DNA of 64,000 nucleotides from Adiantum capillus-veneris (GCA_014529385.2 CM043944.1:77025884-77089883); one strand, 5' to 3'; counted from the stretch's first letter, positions 9,481-20,734 are shown. Numbers and translations are program-made. Notes: generated from the letters alone by a model not told the origin.

Positions 9481-10533
9481 TTATGTTTCCATGGTAGAGA
9501 TGTGCATTCTGGGATTTTTGCTTCTCCCAATTGAGGTATCGAAGAACTCCACCTTTGCTATCGATGCTTGTGCTCTGTTGTTTGTTGTCTGGAAGATTTC
9601 ATCGGCACCATTCACCAAACCGTCCAGCACATTGATATTGCTAGCACAAAGCTCGACTATCATTCCTGGATTTAGTTCAAGGATGGAGGATAATCCAGCA
9701 GTTACCTGAGGGTTGTTTGGAATGACTAGGGTTTTTGAGCATGTTTTGTGGAATTTTTCATGAGCCTTGATGATGTATGGTGTTTCTTGCAGGTTCTCAA
9801 AGACCGCTTGGTTGTGCTTGGACTTTAGTGTATTTGTGAAGAAAAGATGAGGTGTTGTAAAAATGTCAAAGTTGTTGTTTCCAAATGTTTCATCGATAAA
9901 TGCCAAGTCTGCTTGTGTTTGCTCTTCAACACATATCCTATTTAAGACCTCTATAAATAGTTCATTTGATTGCCGCATTGGTGTTGTTAGCTCAGGACAT
10001 GTGACATGTGTGTTCCAGCATGATGGTGTGAGGATGTCAAGTGTATTGTTTGTGTAACTCAATATCCATCGATCGCGGACATGGCTTGCTTGGCAAAGAT
10101 AACCACAGCTGATAATGTCTAGGCCACCGAAGGGTTTGTTGTGTTTGTGCTTTATAGCTCGGAGTCTTGTATCAATAATGCACAGTAGTCTGTTGCCTAT
10201 CAAGGAAGCCTCATCAAAGACAACTAGTTTGAGGTTTGTGTATACTTGGGATAGTTCATTGAGAGTATCATTGGAAAGAGGGACCATCTCAGCTAGCATC
10301 AATGGGAGGTGCAATGCAGAGTGAATTGTTGTGCGGCCAAGATTGAATGCTACTTTGCCTATATACGCCATCAACAATGCTGTTGGAAGCTCAATGTTGC
10401 CTTCTATCGAAGGTGCATAGTGCCGGACTAGGCCTTGGATGATTGCACGCAAAGTAAAGGTTTTTCTTGTTTCGACATCCCTTGTTAAGAAAAGGTGGAT
10501 AGTGTCATTGGGACATAGTCTCTTTCTTGTCAT
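9481..10533 (-). pseudogene. PIF1-like helicase fragment, probably of a Helitron
   Basis: This is about 350 residues of a PIF1-family DNA helicase (superfamily 1B). Visible motifs are a degenerate Walker A (DVETRKTFTLRAI where G..GTGKT is expected), GKVAFNLGRTTIHSAL (motif Ia region), Walker B VVFDEASLIG, then CGYLCQ (position of GDFxQ) and LTTPMRQSNE. The later helicase motifs are missing. Helitron transposons carry this helicase fused to a Rep nuclease. The frame equals that of 10591-11082, which encodes the segment normally just upstream, so both are one decayed gene. The broken Walker A argues against activity. Confidence 0.75.
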
Positions 10534-10590
10534 GATATCATCATAAAGATGTCGTCATTTCTCTATATTCAAACTCATTACAATTGAGTG

Positions 10591-11079
10591 CTATTCTTCA
10601 TTTGGCATGCCAAGGAGTCTAGATGATGTTGGTAGTTGAGTGGTATGATGCCTTGTACTTGGTAGGTCCAGATCAAGCTCATAAGTGAATTGTTCTTGTT
10701 GTGTTTCTTGTGAGGAGATTGAGCATGATGGTGATGATGCTTGATTGTGGATTTCTAGCTTTGTGAAAGGTTCCATGTTTTGTGCAATTGTAGCAATATT
10801 AGACTCATATCTCTCTCTCCAAGTTGTTGTCAAAGCATCAAAAGCATATTCATCACTTGTGAATGGCAGAAACAACAGACATAGTTGACGATAATGCCTC
10901 TCACTATCAATCTCTTTATTGAAGTTTGTATATCTGATGATGCAAGGTTTCTTGCACTTGTGGTGTCTCCCTTGTGAGATAATGTAGTTGCTTGCATACT
11001 CTGCCGAGCAAATATTTCCTATGGTAGTTGGTCTCTTTGTGTACTTCGTCACGAGGTCATCAAAGAAGATGTGTGTCAT
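10591..11079 (-). pseudogene. Helitron RepHel segment upstream of the helicase
   Basis: This segment lies in the same frame as the helicase fragment downstream. It has the layout seen between Rep and helicase of Helitron proteins: TKRPTTIGNICSAEYASNY, an IIRYTNFN stretch, then YRQLCLLFLPFTSDEY. The first true ATG on the minus strand is at 11079. The Rep nuclease itself is not visible because sequence beyond 11170 belongs to the gypsy LTR. Stops between 10534 and 10590 separate the two parts. Confidence 0.65.
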
Positions 11080-11082
11080 CAA

Positions 11083-11170
11083 GATGAAGTCTTTGCGAGG
11101 AAGTCTTTCTCTTTAACAATAGTGTCCTTTGGGTTTGGAAGTCTGCATTGATGAAGATAGATTGTCTGCT
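11083..11170. other. Helitron-like flank before gypsy element I
   Basis: This is a short remnant between the helicase coding sequence and the LTR start at 11171. It is probably more of the RepHel gene, cut by the LTR element. Confidence 0.4.
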
Positions 11171-11251
11171 TGTCATTAAATCTAATATCTAACCAACCCA
11201 AATGATTTTATCATATTAAACTAATCATTTAATGTGGGATAATAAATGGGA

Positions 11252-11689
11252 ACAAGGGTTACAATATAGACATATGATTACGAATATATCTCAACATGGG
11301 GCCAATGGTAAAGGGGTCCAAATGAGAGATGGTCTGTCAAAGAGAAAGGTTAATTAATGGAGCTTAGAAGAACTTGGGGTTAGCTTCATTAAAGACCTCC
11401 AATGGTTAGTGTTAAAAGTCCTTTGACCTTAAGCAAGCTAGGGTTGAGCTTGAGATGGGAACCCGACCTAACAAGGGTTAGAATATAGACATGTGCTTAC
11501 GGATCTATCTCAACACGGGGCCAATGGTAAAGGGGTCCAAATGAGAGATGGTCTGTCAAAGAGCAAGGTTAACTAATGGAGCTTAAAAGACCTTAGGGTT
11601 AGCTTCATTAAAGACCTCCAATGGTTAGTGTTAAAAGTCCTTTGACCTTAGGCGGACTGAGCTTGAGGTGGGAACCCGACCTAAGCTTG
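11252..11689 (+). repeat. 219-bp tandem duplication inside LTR I
   Basis: Two copies of about 219 bp, 11252-11470 and 11471-11689, both start acaagggtta-like and hold the stretch ggggccaatggtaaaggggt. The J LTR keeps one unit, so the duplication arose in this copy or sublineage. Confidence 0.8.
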
Positions 11690-11790
11690 AGGTGCTTGTT
11701 GTGCTTGATGACTAAGGTGCTTGAGGTGATTCTCGTGCTTGATGAATAAGGTGCGTGCTTGATGACTAAGGTACTTGAGGTGCTTGTCAT

Positions 11791-12080
11791 ACTTAATGTG
11801 GAAGGTGCTTGAGAAGCTTCCCATGCATGGGGGGGTAAGGTGCTTGAGTCAAAAAGAGACCCTACAAACTTAATGAGGAAGGTGCTTGAGAAGCTTTCCA
11901 TGCATGGGGAGTAAGGTGCTTGAATCAAAAAGAGACCCTACAAACTTAATGAGGAAGGTGCTTGAGAAGCTTCCCATGCATGGGGGGGTAAGGTGCTTGA
12001 GTAAAAAAGAGACCCTACAAACTTAATGAGGAAGGTGCTTGAGAAGGGGTTGAGAAGCTTCCTATGCATGACAGTCCCAA
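11791..12080 (+). repeat. Minisatellite of ~77 bp in LTR I
   Basis: Four copies (last incomplete) start acttaatg at 11791, 11868, 11944 and 12021; spacings are 77, 76 and 77 bp. Each holds gaaggtgcttgagaagct and a catgcatggg block. Shorter aaggtgcttga units at 11690-11790 look like a degenerate forerunner; related units, inverted, lie at 50045-50130. Confidence 0.85.
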
Positions 12081-13174
12081 AGTTAGGGGAATCTTTGACT
12101 TAAACTTCCACTCACCCAAAGGGTACCTCTTTTCTCAAAGGGCACATGGGACACATGTCAAACTCTCCCTAAGCTTAACCACATGGTGTGCTTGAATGCT
12201 ATTGGTTGGGCTGAAGAGGGGTCCAATGAGCTTCTAGTTCCATCCAACAAATATCTAGATATTTTCAAGCTCTCTCTCTCTCTAAGGGGTAAGGAGGACA
12301 CTTGTCCAAAGACTACCCATGTACTTGAATGCATGCTACATGTAATTGGCTAGGGGGGAGAGGGGTCCAATGAGCTTGAAACATGTGTAAAAGTGACAAC
12401 TTGCCCGAAGCAAGCAAGGGGGGTGCTGGGGGGATATACACCACACACACACACACACTCATTTTGTGGATTCATTCTCACTTGGTGAAAGTTGAGGAAC
12501 TCCACCTCCTTCTCCAAGCTTGTGAGAAGTGAGAGCCTACACCAACACTCTAATGCAAATCCAACCAAGATCCATGCTTCAATGTTTAAGCTTGCCCTCT
12601 TCTCCATCTTCATTACTATGCTATTATGTATGCTAGCAAGAAGAGTGATGATAAGTGAGGAACTATTCCTTTCTCCTATGGAATGTTTCTTCTTCCTCTT
12701 CCCTACCCTCATTCCCTGCTAGCTCTCTCCACCTTCGAAGGTGTTTGAGGCCTTGGGACTGAGGCTTGGGACAGTTAATGCTTTCTACAAAGTTTATGTT
12801 ATGCTTGTGATGCATGAAGCTTTATGTTATGCTTGTGATGCATGAAGCTTTCCATCTTCATTGCATCACCTAGGTCACAAGGAACACAAAGATTGTATTG
12901 TACCAAGTCTCTCTTGATGGGAGAAAATATAATACAAATGCCTATTGAAGGGGGGACCGGCTTCGTATGAATCCGGTCCTCAACTATTGTCATGTTCTCT
13001 AAACTCTCTCTCTCTTGCAAAAGTATTGTTCATGCCAAGTTAACTAAGTACCATGTTTATGTTGCTACCATCAATTAAGTTCACTCGCTATGCTCACAAA
13101 CTAATCTCACAAAAGTGCTTTATCTAATTTCCTCATTCCGCTACTCTCAAAGTTCATAGGCCATTTCCATTACA

Positions 13175-13189
13175 TTGGTATCAGAGCAT
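13175..13189 (+). other. Primer-binding site of element I (initiator Met tRNA)
   Basis: TTGGTATCAGAGCA lies directly after the LTR end. TGGTATCAGAGC is the standard plant retrotransposon site complementary to initiator methionine tRNA. Confidence 0.85.
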
Positions 13190-13588
13190 TTGGTTTCTAT
13201 TTTCTTGCTTAAGAAGAGAGTTCCTTAAGTAGCCTATTAATGGTTGTTTTTGTTAATTATATTAGGGTAAGTGGGATTGGGATCTATTATCGGTTTTGTT
13301 GAGCCCACTGTGTGGGATATGGTGCACACCTCGGGAGCTTTGGTCTTAATAATGGAGTATTTTTAGACCTTCCTACGGCTTTACCATTATTGAGCCATAA
13401 GAAGTCCGAAAGGAGCTATCCCTTGGCAACTTCGCTATGTTAGACTCACTCCACTACTCTCTATAATTAAGAAATTCGAGCCGTAGGTGTAGATACTTAA
13501 GTGCCTATTTTCAAACCCTAAGAGGAGTAACAACTTAGGTTTTGAATTGCCAAAGCATACACTAAGTAAACACATAAGTTTAATTAAT

Positions 13589-13816
13589 ATGGCTGACAAT
13601 AACCAAGAGAGTAGAATGAACATTGATAGCTTTGATGTTGCACATGAAGGTGCTAATGATGATAGCTCCATGTTTGTTAATTATCTTGTTATTAGGTTGC
13701 AACAAGCTATGGGCAACCCCGTTTTGCAAGGCAAAGTTACTCAACAACTTCGTGCTTATGGGATTTCCTTTCCTCTCAAAGAGGAGAGAGAGCGTAGGAG
13801 GCCTCTTTCTCCATGA
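13589..13816 (+). pseudogene. Gag N-terminus of element I
   Basis: The ATG at 13589 starts MADNNQESRMNIDSF, about 415 bp after the primer site. The ~75-residue frame ends early; the coding sequence continues in other frames with basic and Ser/Pro-rich stretches until about 14040. Gag identity rests on position and on the downstream gag core. Confidence 0.5.
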
Positions 13817-14135
13817 AGAAGGTGAACTAAACGATCGCCAACTCCTCCCAAGAGGAAACGGTTAACCGATAGTCCTTCTCCTCATCATTTCAAAAAGGAA
13901 GAGAGGAAACAAAGGAAGAAAAGGGCAAGAAAGAGGTCACCCTCTTCTCCTTCTTCTTCACCTCCTCCTCTACCGATGAAAGCTATGGCTATTCTCCTAG
14001 AGAATACAAGAGGGAGGACATCGCAAATCTTACTCTGCATGACGAAGGTCCCAAAAGCTCAAGAAGTTCAAAGAGGGAGGAAAGAGTATCGCTTTTATCA
14101 CCTATGATGGCACCTTTGGTGCTACTGACAAAGTA

Positions 14136-14360
14136 TTGGCCTTCATCCAACAATTTGATGCGGCCTTTGAAGACGAGGGCTTCACGAAGTCCTCCAAGCT
14201 ATTCCATGTAGCTATGCACTTTCAAAAATTGGCTCGTGAATGGTGGGCTAGCCTTCGTGGCAACGGCGAAGCCCCAAAGACATGGAAAACTCTACGAGTT
14301 TCTATCGTGAAGCAATTCCTTACAAGTGATGCAAAGGACAAAGTGCTTACCAAATGGTGA
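14136..14360 (+). pseudogene. Gag core fragment of element I
   Basis: About 74 residues of a retrotransposon gag domain: FIQQFDAAFEDEGF, KLFHVAMHFQKLAREWW, then WKTLRVSIVKQFLTSDAKDK. The W(W/Y) and F..F spacing is typical. A stop follows at 14358-14360, then the chain resumes in another frame. Confidence 0.7.
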
Positions 14361-14459
14361 AGTTTAAAGCTTCTCTCTCATGAGTCTATCCACAAATATG
14401 TGGACAAGTTTTGGGATTTATATCTCAAGGCTACCATCTTTTAAAAGATAGACTTTGCC

Positions 14460-14730
14460 GTGCAAAAGAAACAATTCTATGTGGGGTTACTCAAAGAGAT
14501 GGCCGAGTATGTCAACTCTCAACGGCCTGGTTCTACCACCGAAATAATCCACCATACCATGGTTGCTTCGCGCATCAATTTCCAACAAGGGGCTAGACGG
14601 AATGTCAAGCCCATGGAAAATAAAGACAAAAGTGATGCCAAGAGGAAAACCAATGCCCAAAATTCTTACCAAGGCTATTCCAACAATTTTTAAGCGTGGG
14701 GAGCAAGGCCATGGTTATCATCCTTCCCCC
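14460..14730 (+). pseudogene. Gag C-terminal part with lost zinc knuckle, element I
   Basis: This continues gag (QKKQFYVGLLKEMAEYV, then a basic Lys/Asn-rich linker). Near 14690-14730 another frame reads KRGEQGHGYHPS, which looks like a CCHC knuckle (C..CGEQGHGYHQC type) that lost its cysteines. Confidence 0.5.
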
Positions 14731-14831
14731 AAGAGAATTGCCCGCAATGAGACTCCTAGAGCCTATATGTTGAAGCTCCAAAAGAGGATGCTCTTTGCCA
14801 AGTATTTCTCCTTTCCTATGCTTGGAGAAAG

Positions 14832-15180
14832 ATGCAAGAGCATGATGCCTTTATTTTGTTTGACCCTTGTTCAACTCACAACTTCATATCCACGGATTTT
14901 GACCACCAAGCTAAGCATACAAGCCCACGAGATGGGAGATGCATTGAAACCCAATGGAGCTATCAAGGGACAAGACGTCTCAGTTACTTCCTTAATTGGA
15001 AAATTAAGGCTTCATATCCAAAGCTATGTGGACAAAAAGGATTTCTTCATCTCCCCTCTCAAACATGAGAATGTTATCGTTGGGACACCATGGTTTAACT
15101 GCATGGCTTCCAACATGAAGTTCCCTAAAAGGAGAATCTACTTCACCTACAGGGAAGAGAGCATGTACATAGATGCTAAT
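14832..15180 (+). pseudogene. Aspartic protease remnant of element I
   Basis: One frame reads FILFDPCSTHNFIS, matching the retropepsin active-site context (L.D.GSTHNFIS) with the key Gly changed to Cys. Another frame from about 15000 reads FFISPLKHENVIVGTPWF, the second conserved block. A frameshift separates them. The copia element inserted directly after MYIDAN; the chain resumes at 20735. Confidence 0.65.
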
Positions 15181-15372
15181 TGAAGGAGTACGAGCGGAAG
15201 TGCGACGCGAGAGAGAGTGCGAGAAGAAGAGCATGACGATATGGTGAACTCGCTCTACTGTAATGTGTAGAGCATAGTGAGTTCTTATTAGGTTTTTACA
15301 AAAGAATATGTGTACATACCTGGTAGCCCGTCCACTTACCTGGGCGACCACATTGGGCTTTATACCCCAACA
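15181..15372 (-). repeat. 3' LTR of the copia element
   Basis: 192 bp, TGTTGGGGTA...CTCCTTCA on the minus strand, holding a TATAAAG box close to its start. Minus-strand AAGTGGGAGGT directly before it (15373-15383) is the polypurine tract. Confidence 0.92.
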
Positions 15373-15460
15373 ACCTCCCACTTAAAGTCCAATGTGGTAC
15401 TTTAAGTGTGAGAGAAGCTCTATACAAGCTAATATACAAGAGATGTAGAGAAGTGATGTA

Positions 15461-16126
15461 CTACCCTACACCTAACTGCTTGCGAAAATGCGCAAAGCTC
15501 TCTGAGGGAAGTCCTTTTGTAAGTAGATCAGCAGGATTTTCTGTGGTGTGAACTTTGACAAGCTGAAGTTGCTTATCCTCGAGCATTTCCCTGATGAAAT
15601 GATACTTCACATCCACATGCTTTGTCTTTGAGTGATAAACTGGATTGCGAGCCAATTGTATAGCACTTTGAATATCACAATATAACACAGGCATCTCTTC
15701 TTTGATTCCCAAATCTGTTACTAGTCGATTAAGCCAAATTGATTCTTTGCATGCCTCTGATGCTGCAACATATTCAGCCTCTGTAGTAGACTGAGTAACA
15801 CAATCTTGTAATCTAGAACGCCATGATACTGCTCCACCAGCCAATGTAAAGACATACCCTGACGTAGACCTTCGGTTGTCTAAGTCACCTGCATAATCTG
15901 AGTCTGTAAAACCCTTTACACTTAGCTCCTGACTCCCATAGCATATACGCATACTCTTTGTAGCTTTCAGGTATCTCAATATTCCTTTCACTGCCTCCCA
16001 ATGTTTCTTGCCTGGGTTTGACATGTATCGACTTACTACTCCCACTGCAAATGCAACGTCTGGGCGAGTAGCAATCATTGCATACATCAAACTACCCACT
16101 GCAGACGCATATGGAATCTTATCCAT
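15461..16126 (-). pseudogene. RNase H of the copia element
   Basis: About 220 residues, in frame with RT upstream but separated by a TAG at 16133-16135. Motifs: KIPYASAVGSLMYAMIATRPD (end of the RT connection), GFTDSDYAGDLDNRRSTSGY (first catalytic Asp), STTEAEYVAASEA (Glu), YHSKTKHVDVKYHFIREM. This is the typical end of Ty1/copia polyproteins. Confidence 0.9.
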
Positions 16127-16132
16127 TTCAGC

Positions 16133-17134
16133 CTATTCTTCCTCAGACACAGGACAATCTTGTTTGCTAATTTTCACATATGGTGGCAATGGAACACTCA
16201 GTGCCTTTCCCTTCTCCATATTGAAACATTGCAAAACCTTGTCAATATACTCTGTTTGAGATAACCAAATCAACTTCTTTGATCTGTCTCTCTCAATGCG
16301 CATACCAAGTATATGACTTGCCTCACCCATGTCTTTCATGTCAAACGATTTTGCCATCTTTGACTTCAAAGCTGAAATTTCTTCCAAGTGCCTGCCAGCA
16401 ATCAACATGTCATCCACATACAAAATAAGGATCAGCCAACTACCATCCTTAGCCTTCTTTGTATATAGACAGTGATCGAACTCACTACGTTTGTAGCCTT
16501 GAGAAAGCATAAACTTGTGGAATTTATGGTACCATGCCCTCGGTGATTGTTTTAAGCCATAAAGAATCTTTAACAACTGGCATACCCAATCTTCCTTGCC
16601 TTTCTCAACAAACCCTTCTGGCTGGTGCATGTAAATCTCCACATCTAAATCACCATGCAAGAACGCTGTCTTGACATCCATTTGGTGCAACACCAAATCT
16701 AATATGGCAACCAATGCAAGAAAGCGTCTCAATGTAGTCATCTTGACTACCGGAGAGAAGACTTCATCAAAGTCAATGCCTTGTTCTTGCTTAAAGCCCT
16801 TGGCAACAAGCCTTGCTTTGTACTTTGGCTGACTATCATGAGGGGTGATCTTATACCTGTAAACCCATTTACAAGGTAGAGCCTTTTTGCCCTGTGGTAA
16901 TTTAACTAGCTTCCATGTCTTGTTTTTATGCAGAGCTGTCATCTCTGACTGCATGGCCAATTGCCAATTCCCGGAGTCCTTCATTTGCACTGCTTCCTTG
17001 TAACATGAAGGCTCATTGCAATCAGTCAACATGACATAGTTCATAGATGGAACAAACCTATCAAGAGGTCGCGTGACACGTCCAGATCTACGCACAATAG
17101 GTGGCTCAGGCTCAACCACAACCTGTGGTTCCAC
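16133..17134 (-). pseudogene. Reverse transcriptase of the copia element
   Basis: About 333 residues in the same frame as the gag-integrase segment. It begins with SGRVTRPLDRF, then NKTWKLVKLPQGKKALPCKW, DVKTAFLHGDLDVEIYM (first Asp), ILYGLKQSPRAWY, and the active site LILYVDDMLIAG with intact YVDD. A TAG (17141-17143) and a TAA (17198-17200) break the link to integrase. Confidence 0.92.
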
Positions 17135-17197
17135 TCTATCCTATCCTTGCTCCTCTTGATCCCTGACATTTTGTCTTGCACGTGCAGGTCCATCTTC

Positions 17198-19441
17198 TTA
17201 GAAGACAACTCTTCTAATCTCCTCAACCCTCTCTAGTTTAGAATGATATTTGGATTCATTAAAGTGAACATCATTGCTGCGGACAACCTTTCTGGATTCG
17301 GGATCCCAAAGTCTGTACCCCATCTCACCAGAATTACCATAGCCTAGAAAGATGCACTTTCTACTCTTTGGCTCAAGTTTGTTCCTAAATTCCTTTGGAA
17401 CGTGAGTATATGCCTCACAGCCAAAGACTCTGAGATGCTTGTATGAGGGCATTTTGCCTGACCATACCATCTCTGGCACTGAATCCTTCTGCAAAACCTT
17501 GCTAGGAGATCTATTTACAAGATGAACAGCTGTTGATACAGCTTCAGCCCAAAACCCATTTGGCAACTGTGCATTAGACAACATACTTCTGACCTTCTCT
17601 TGTATGGTCCTATTCGTCCTCTCAGCAACACCATTTTGAGAAGGATTGTAAGGAGTAGTAAGTTCACGTTTTATACCTTTTGACTCACAAAAGTCCTGAA
17701 AGGCCTTTGAAACATACTCTCCACCATTGTCAGTGCGTAAGCATTTAAGCTTCTTGCCACTCTGATTCTCCACAAGTGTCACAAACGTTTTGAAAACACT
17801 AAACGCTTCATCCTTGTGCTTGAGAAAGTAAACCCATACTTTCCTCGAGTAATCATCTATAAATGTCATAAAGTAAGAAGCTCCCCCTAGAGATAGGTTA
17901 GGCATAGGTCCACACAAATCACTATGAACAAGTGCCAACTGTGTATCTCTTCTACTGCTTCTATGCTTATGTGGCTGCTGTGTTTGCTTACCATACAGAC
18001 AATGTTCACAGAATTCAAAATCATTAAATGAAAAGCCAGGCAAATAACCAGAACGAGACAAGATTTCCATTCCCTTCTTGGACATATGTCCTAACCGGCT
18101 ATGCCACAAAGAAACGTTCGGGTGCTCGGTTACATTGATTACATTTTTAGAGACATTTGATACATAAATCATGTAAAGTCCTCCAGACTTTACTCCATGT
18201 GCTATTGTCATAGAACCCTTGGATATCTTCCACATGTTCTGTCCAAAAGTGGTGACGTAGCCAACATCATCAAGTAAACCTGTGCTGATCAAGCTCTTTG
18301 TAATTGCGGGAACATGTCTCACATTCTTCAGCGTGAAAGAAGAGCCATTCTGAAACTTCAATTGAACATCTCCAACACCTAAGATCTCACATGTCTGCCC
18401 ATTGCCTAGCCGAACATGATCTTTAGTGGTCACATAAGAGGTAAACCACTCCTTGTTTGGAGACACATGAAGTGATGTCCCTGAGTCTATAATCCAGTCA
18501 CTCAGTGCATTTCCATCAGATGCTGTAAGAAGAGCTGAGTCTACTGTATTCTTCAAGAAGTAGATGTCTCTTGACACTAGACTATCATCCTCTGCAATAG
18601 TGTTTGTCACATTTATTTCTTGAATCTTCACTGAGGACTTGTTCTTCTCACCATGGTCTTCAGCTTTCTCTTTGCCTTTTTCTGCTTTCCATTCTCTGCA
18701 GTCTCTTTTCATGTGACCCTTCTTGCCACAATGGTAGCATTCTATGTCACTCTTGCCTTTAGCACTGCGGGACTTGCTACGAGACTGATTCCTCTTTCCA
18801 CCTTTGTACTTTTGTTTGGTCCTTCCCCTGACAACTAAGGCTGTTCCTTTGCCTTTGTCCATTGTCTTTCTATTGGTTTCTTCAGTAAGCAGACTTCGTT
18901 CTACACCTGCTATGTTCAAACCATCTGGAGGTGCAGAATTACTCAAAGCTGTGCGAAAAGTGTCCCAACTTTCCGGCAATGTGATCAATAGGAACATAGC
19001 TCTAACATGTTCATCAAACTTGACACCTTGAGCTGACAACTGACTATAGATTGTGTTGAATTCATTCAGATGATTGGACATAGGTGTCCCTTCTTTCATC
19101 TTCAAGTCAACAAGCTTCTTAAGCCAGTATACCTGTGAAGCTGCACTCTGATTCTCATAAAGATCACTCAGCTTTAACCATGCTTGATAAGCCGACATCT
19201 CGTCTGCTACATTGAAGTAAACACTTTCTGCCAAAGTCAGCATAATGGTAGAAAGTGCCAATTCATCCATTTCGCTCCATTCATCTTCGTCCATATCTTC
19301 TGGTTTTATCCCCTTGAGCTTTATAGGTTTTATCTGCTTCTTTTGTACCAACACGTGCCAAATCTTCTTCTTCCACAATGGGAAATTGGTTCCATCCAGC
19401 TTCTTGATATTGTAAAGAGCAGTGTCCTGTGATCCAGCCAT
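17198..19441 (-). CDS. Gag, protease and integrase of the copia element
   Basis: 747 residues from the ATG at 19441 (MAGSQDTALYNIKKLDGTNF). Residues 1-200 are copia gag (PESWDTFRTAL); a CCHC knuckle follows (CYHCGKKGHMKRDC, about 235-250). The protease has WIIDSGTSLHVSP. The integrase has the zinc-binding WHSRLGHMSKKGM...CEHCLYGKQ, then the DDE residues in VHSDLCGPM, RTDNGGEY and NGVAERTNRTI. The frame is long and open until a TAA at 17198-17200, after which RT continues in frame. Confidence 0.92.
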   Translation of the reverse strand: MAGSQDTALYNIKKLDGTNFPLWKKKIWHVLVQKKQIKPIKLKGIKPEDMDEDEWSEMDELALSTIMLTLAESVYFNVADEMSAYQAWLKLSDLYENQSAASQVYWLKKLVDLKMKEGTPMSNHLNEFNTIYSQLSAQGVKFDEHVRAMFLLITLPESWDTFRTALSNSAPPDGLNIAGVERSLLTEETNRKTMDKGKGTALVVRGRTKQKYKGGKRNQSRSKSRSAKGKSDIECYHCGKKGHMKRDCREWKAEKGKEKAEDHGEKNKSSVKIQEINVTNTIAEDDSLVSRDIYFLKNTVDSALLTASDGNALSDWIIDSGTSLHVSPNKEWFTSYVTTKDHVRLGNGQTCEILGVGDVQLKFQNGSSFTLKNVRHVPAITKSLISTGLLDDVGYVTTFGQNMWKISKGSMTIAHGVKSGGLYMIYVSNVSKNVINVTEHPNVSLWHSRLGHMSKKGMEILSRSGYLPGFSFNDFEFCEHCLYGKQTQQPHKHRSSRRDTQLALVHSDLCGPMPNLSLGGASYFMTFIDDYSRKVWVYFLKHKDEAFSVFKTFVTLVENQSGKKLKCLRTDNGGEYVSKAFQDFCESKGIKRELTTPYNPSQNGVAERTNRTIQEKVRSMLSNAQLPNGFWAEAVSTAVHLVNRSPSKVLQKDSVPEMVWSGKMPSYKHLRVFGCEAYTHVPKEFRNKLEPKSRKCIFLGYGNSGEMGYRLWDPESRKVVRSNDVHFNESKYHSKLERVEEIRRVVF

Positions 19442-20521
19442 AGTTACGCTTCACAGTGGTTTACTTTCCTAGGAAAAATTCGGCAGAGTTTCCCCTGTAA
19501 ACTGACCTCTGAACCAATATCAACCTGTCAAATGAACCAAGAAAGCTTCAGATTCTGCATAAATTTCGATAGAGTCTCCTTTGTAAAATGGTTCTGGTGT
19601 ACTCAAAAACAGACCAAAAAACAGCTCAAAAAACAGTCTCTCTGACACTGTAAGCTGCGGGTAAACCTGTCCTACACCTGTACTGTCTCTCATTGTCCTG
19701 TCACTGTCTTGTAAGCATAGACTGTGACAATGCCTCAACGGAAGTAAAGCAAAGATGCAATCCCAACTGTCTAACTCACAGTCAATACATCCTAGCTGCC
19801 TATCTAAGGGTGCTCGAGGGATCGCTCCAAGACGTGTATCACCGAAAGGATCTCAACATTCGAGAATCCTCCAGCTCAATAAAACCTCACTCGACCCTCA
19901 ACAAAGGCTGCAGTAAATCTGACAGTACATAGACTTCCCACAAAGTCATACATCCACAAATTTCCCACTATATGCTGTAACCGCTGCGGCGGTTGTTTGC
20001 TGCGTGACTCACAGCCAGCAAACCCTCAACAAACATACATCATCTCTGACAATACATCCCATGTGGAAGTACCTACAATGTCAGGATGAAATCTGGAATA
20101 TCAAGCAGCAAACACAAGCTACCTGATGAACTAGTGGATGTCGCCTACAGTCTGTGTGTAGATGCGCCCGTGTCGTATGTGACACGCCTCCAAGAACTGT
20201 GAGCCGTCCTTCGATGTGTAGACAGCCACAAATCAACACTCTGGGAGTGTTGATATCCTCAACACCTGCAGTCGTAGGCCGAAAACCCCAAATTTGCAGA
20301 GTCGGATCTACACCCGCTGAGACCACGTAGTCGAAAATGACCTGCGCAGAACTTTGTCGAAGCCGAACGGTGATCGAGATGACCTCAGAATGAAATTTTG
20401 AGCACACCAAGCCCTACGAGCTTTCCCACAAGATTTGGGGCCGTGTCTTTGCCTGTCGAATTTCACTCCAATTTGAGCTGGTGACTCTAGCCTCCTGCAG
20501 TGCTGCCCCCAGCCTCGATCT
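19442..20521 (-). other. Leader of the copia element
   Basis: About 1.1 kb between primer site and gag. No ORF here looks real; short frames lack motifs. Long untranslated leaders are known in copia elements. Confidence 0.6.
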
Positions 20522-20523
20522 GA

Positions 20524-20535
20524 GCTCTGATACCA
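20524..20535 (-). other. Primer-binding site of the copia element
   Basis: Minus strand TGGTATCAGAGC, two bases inside the 5' LTR: the initiator-Met tRNA site. Confidence 0.88.
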
Positions 20536-20537
20536 GT

Positions 20538-20729
20538 TGAAGGAGTACGAGCGGAAGTGCGACGCGAGAGAGAGTGCAAGAAGAAGAGCATGACAATATG
20601 GTGAACTCGCTCTACTGTAATGTGTAGATCATAGTGAGTTCTTATTAGGTTTTTACAAAAAAATACGTGTACATACCTGGCAGCCCGCCCATTTAACTGG
20701 GCGACCACATTGGGCTTTATACCCCAACA
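20538..20729 (-). repeat. 5' LTR of the copia element
   Basis: 192 bp, partner of 15181-15372 with about ten base differences. TATAAAG on the minus strand at 20715-20721 is the probable promoter. Confidence 0.92.
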
Positions 20730-20734
20730 CGAAT

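Larger units (their letters stand above)
11171..13174 (+). repeat. 5' LTR of element I
   Basis: 2004 bp, TGTCATTAAA...TTACA, followed by a primer site. The first ~500 bp match the LTR of J (50045-50505, reverse complement) and K (46045 onward). It contains two internal tandem repeats (11252-11689 and 11791-12080) and a CA run near 12442-12460. The part near 12490-12700 matches K at 49840-50035. Confidence 0.82.
15181..20729 (-). mobile_element. Ty1/copia LTR retrotransposon nested in element I
   Basis: Complete minus-strand element with two 192-bp LTRs, initiator-Met primer site, one gag-PR-IN-RT-RH frame and a polypurine tract. The integrase-before-RT order defines Ty1/copia. Flanks are ctaat (15176-15180) and cgaat (20730-20734), a 5-bp duplication with one change. 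Removing it restores the protease frame of element I (…YIDAN then ESGNT). About ten differences between the LTRs and three in-frame stops show it is not recent. Confidence 0.94.

Noticed and set aside
11608-11928. 106-codon minus ORF in LTR I
   Set aside because: It is the minus-strand reading of the ~77-bp minisatellite in an LTR; repeats keep frames open by chance.
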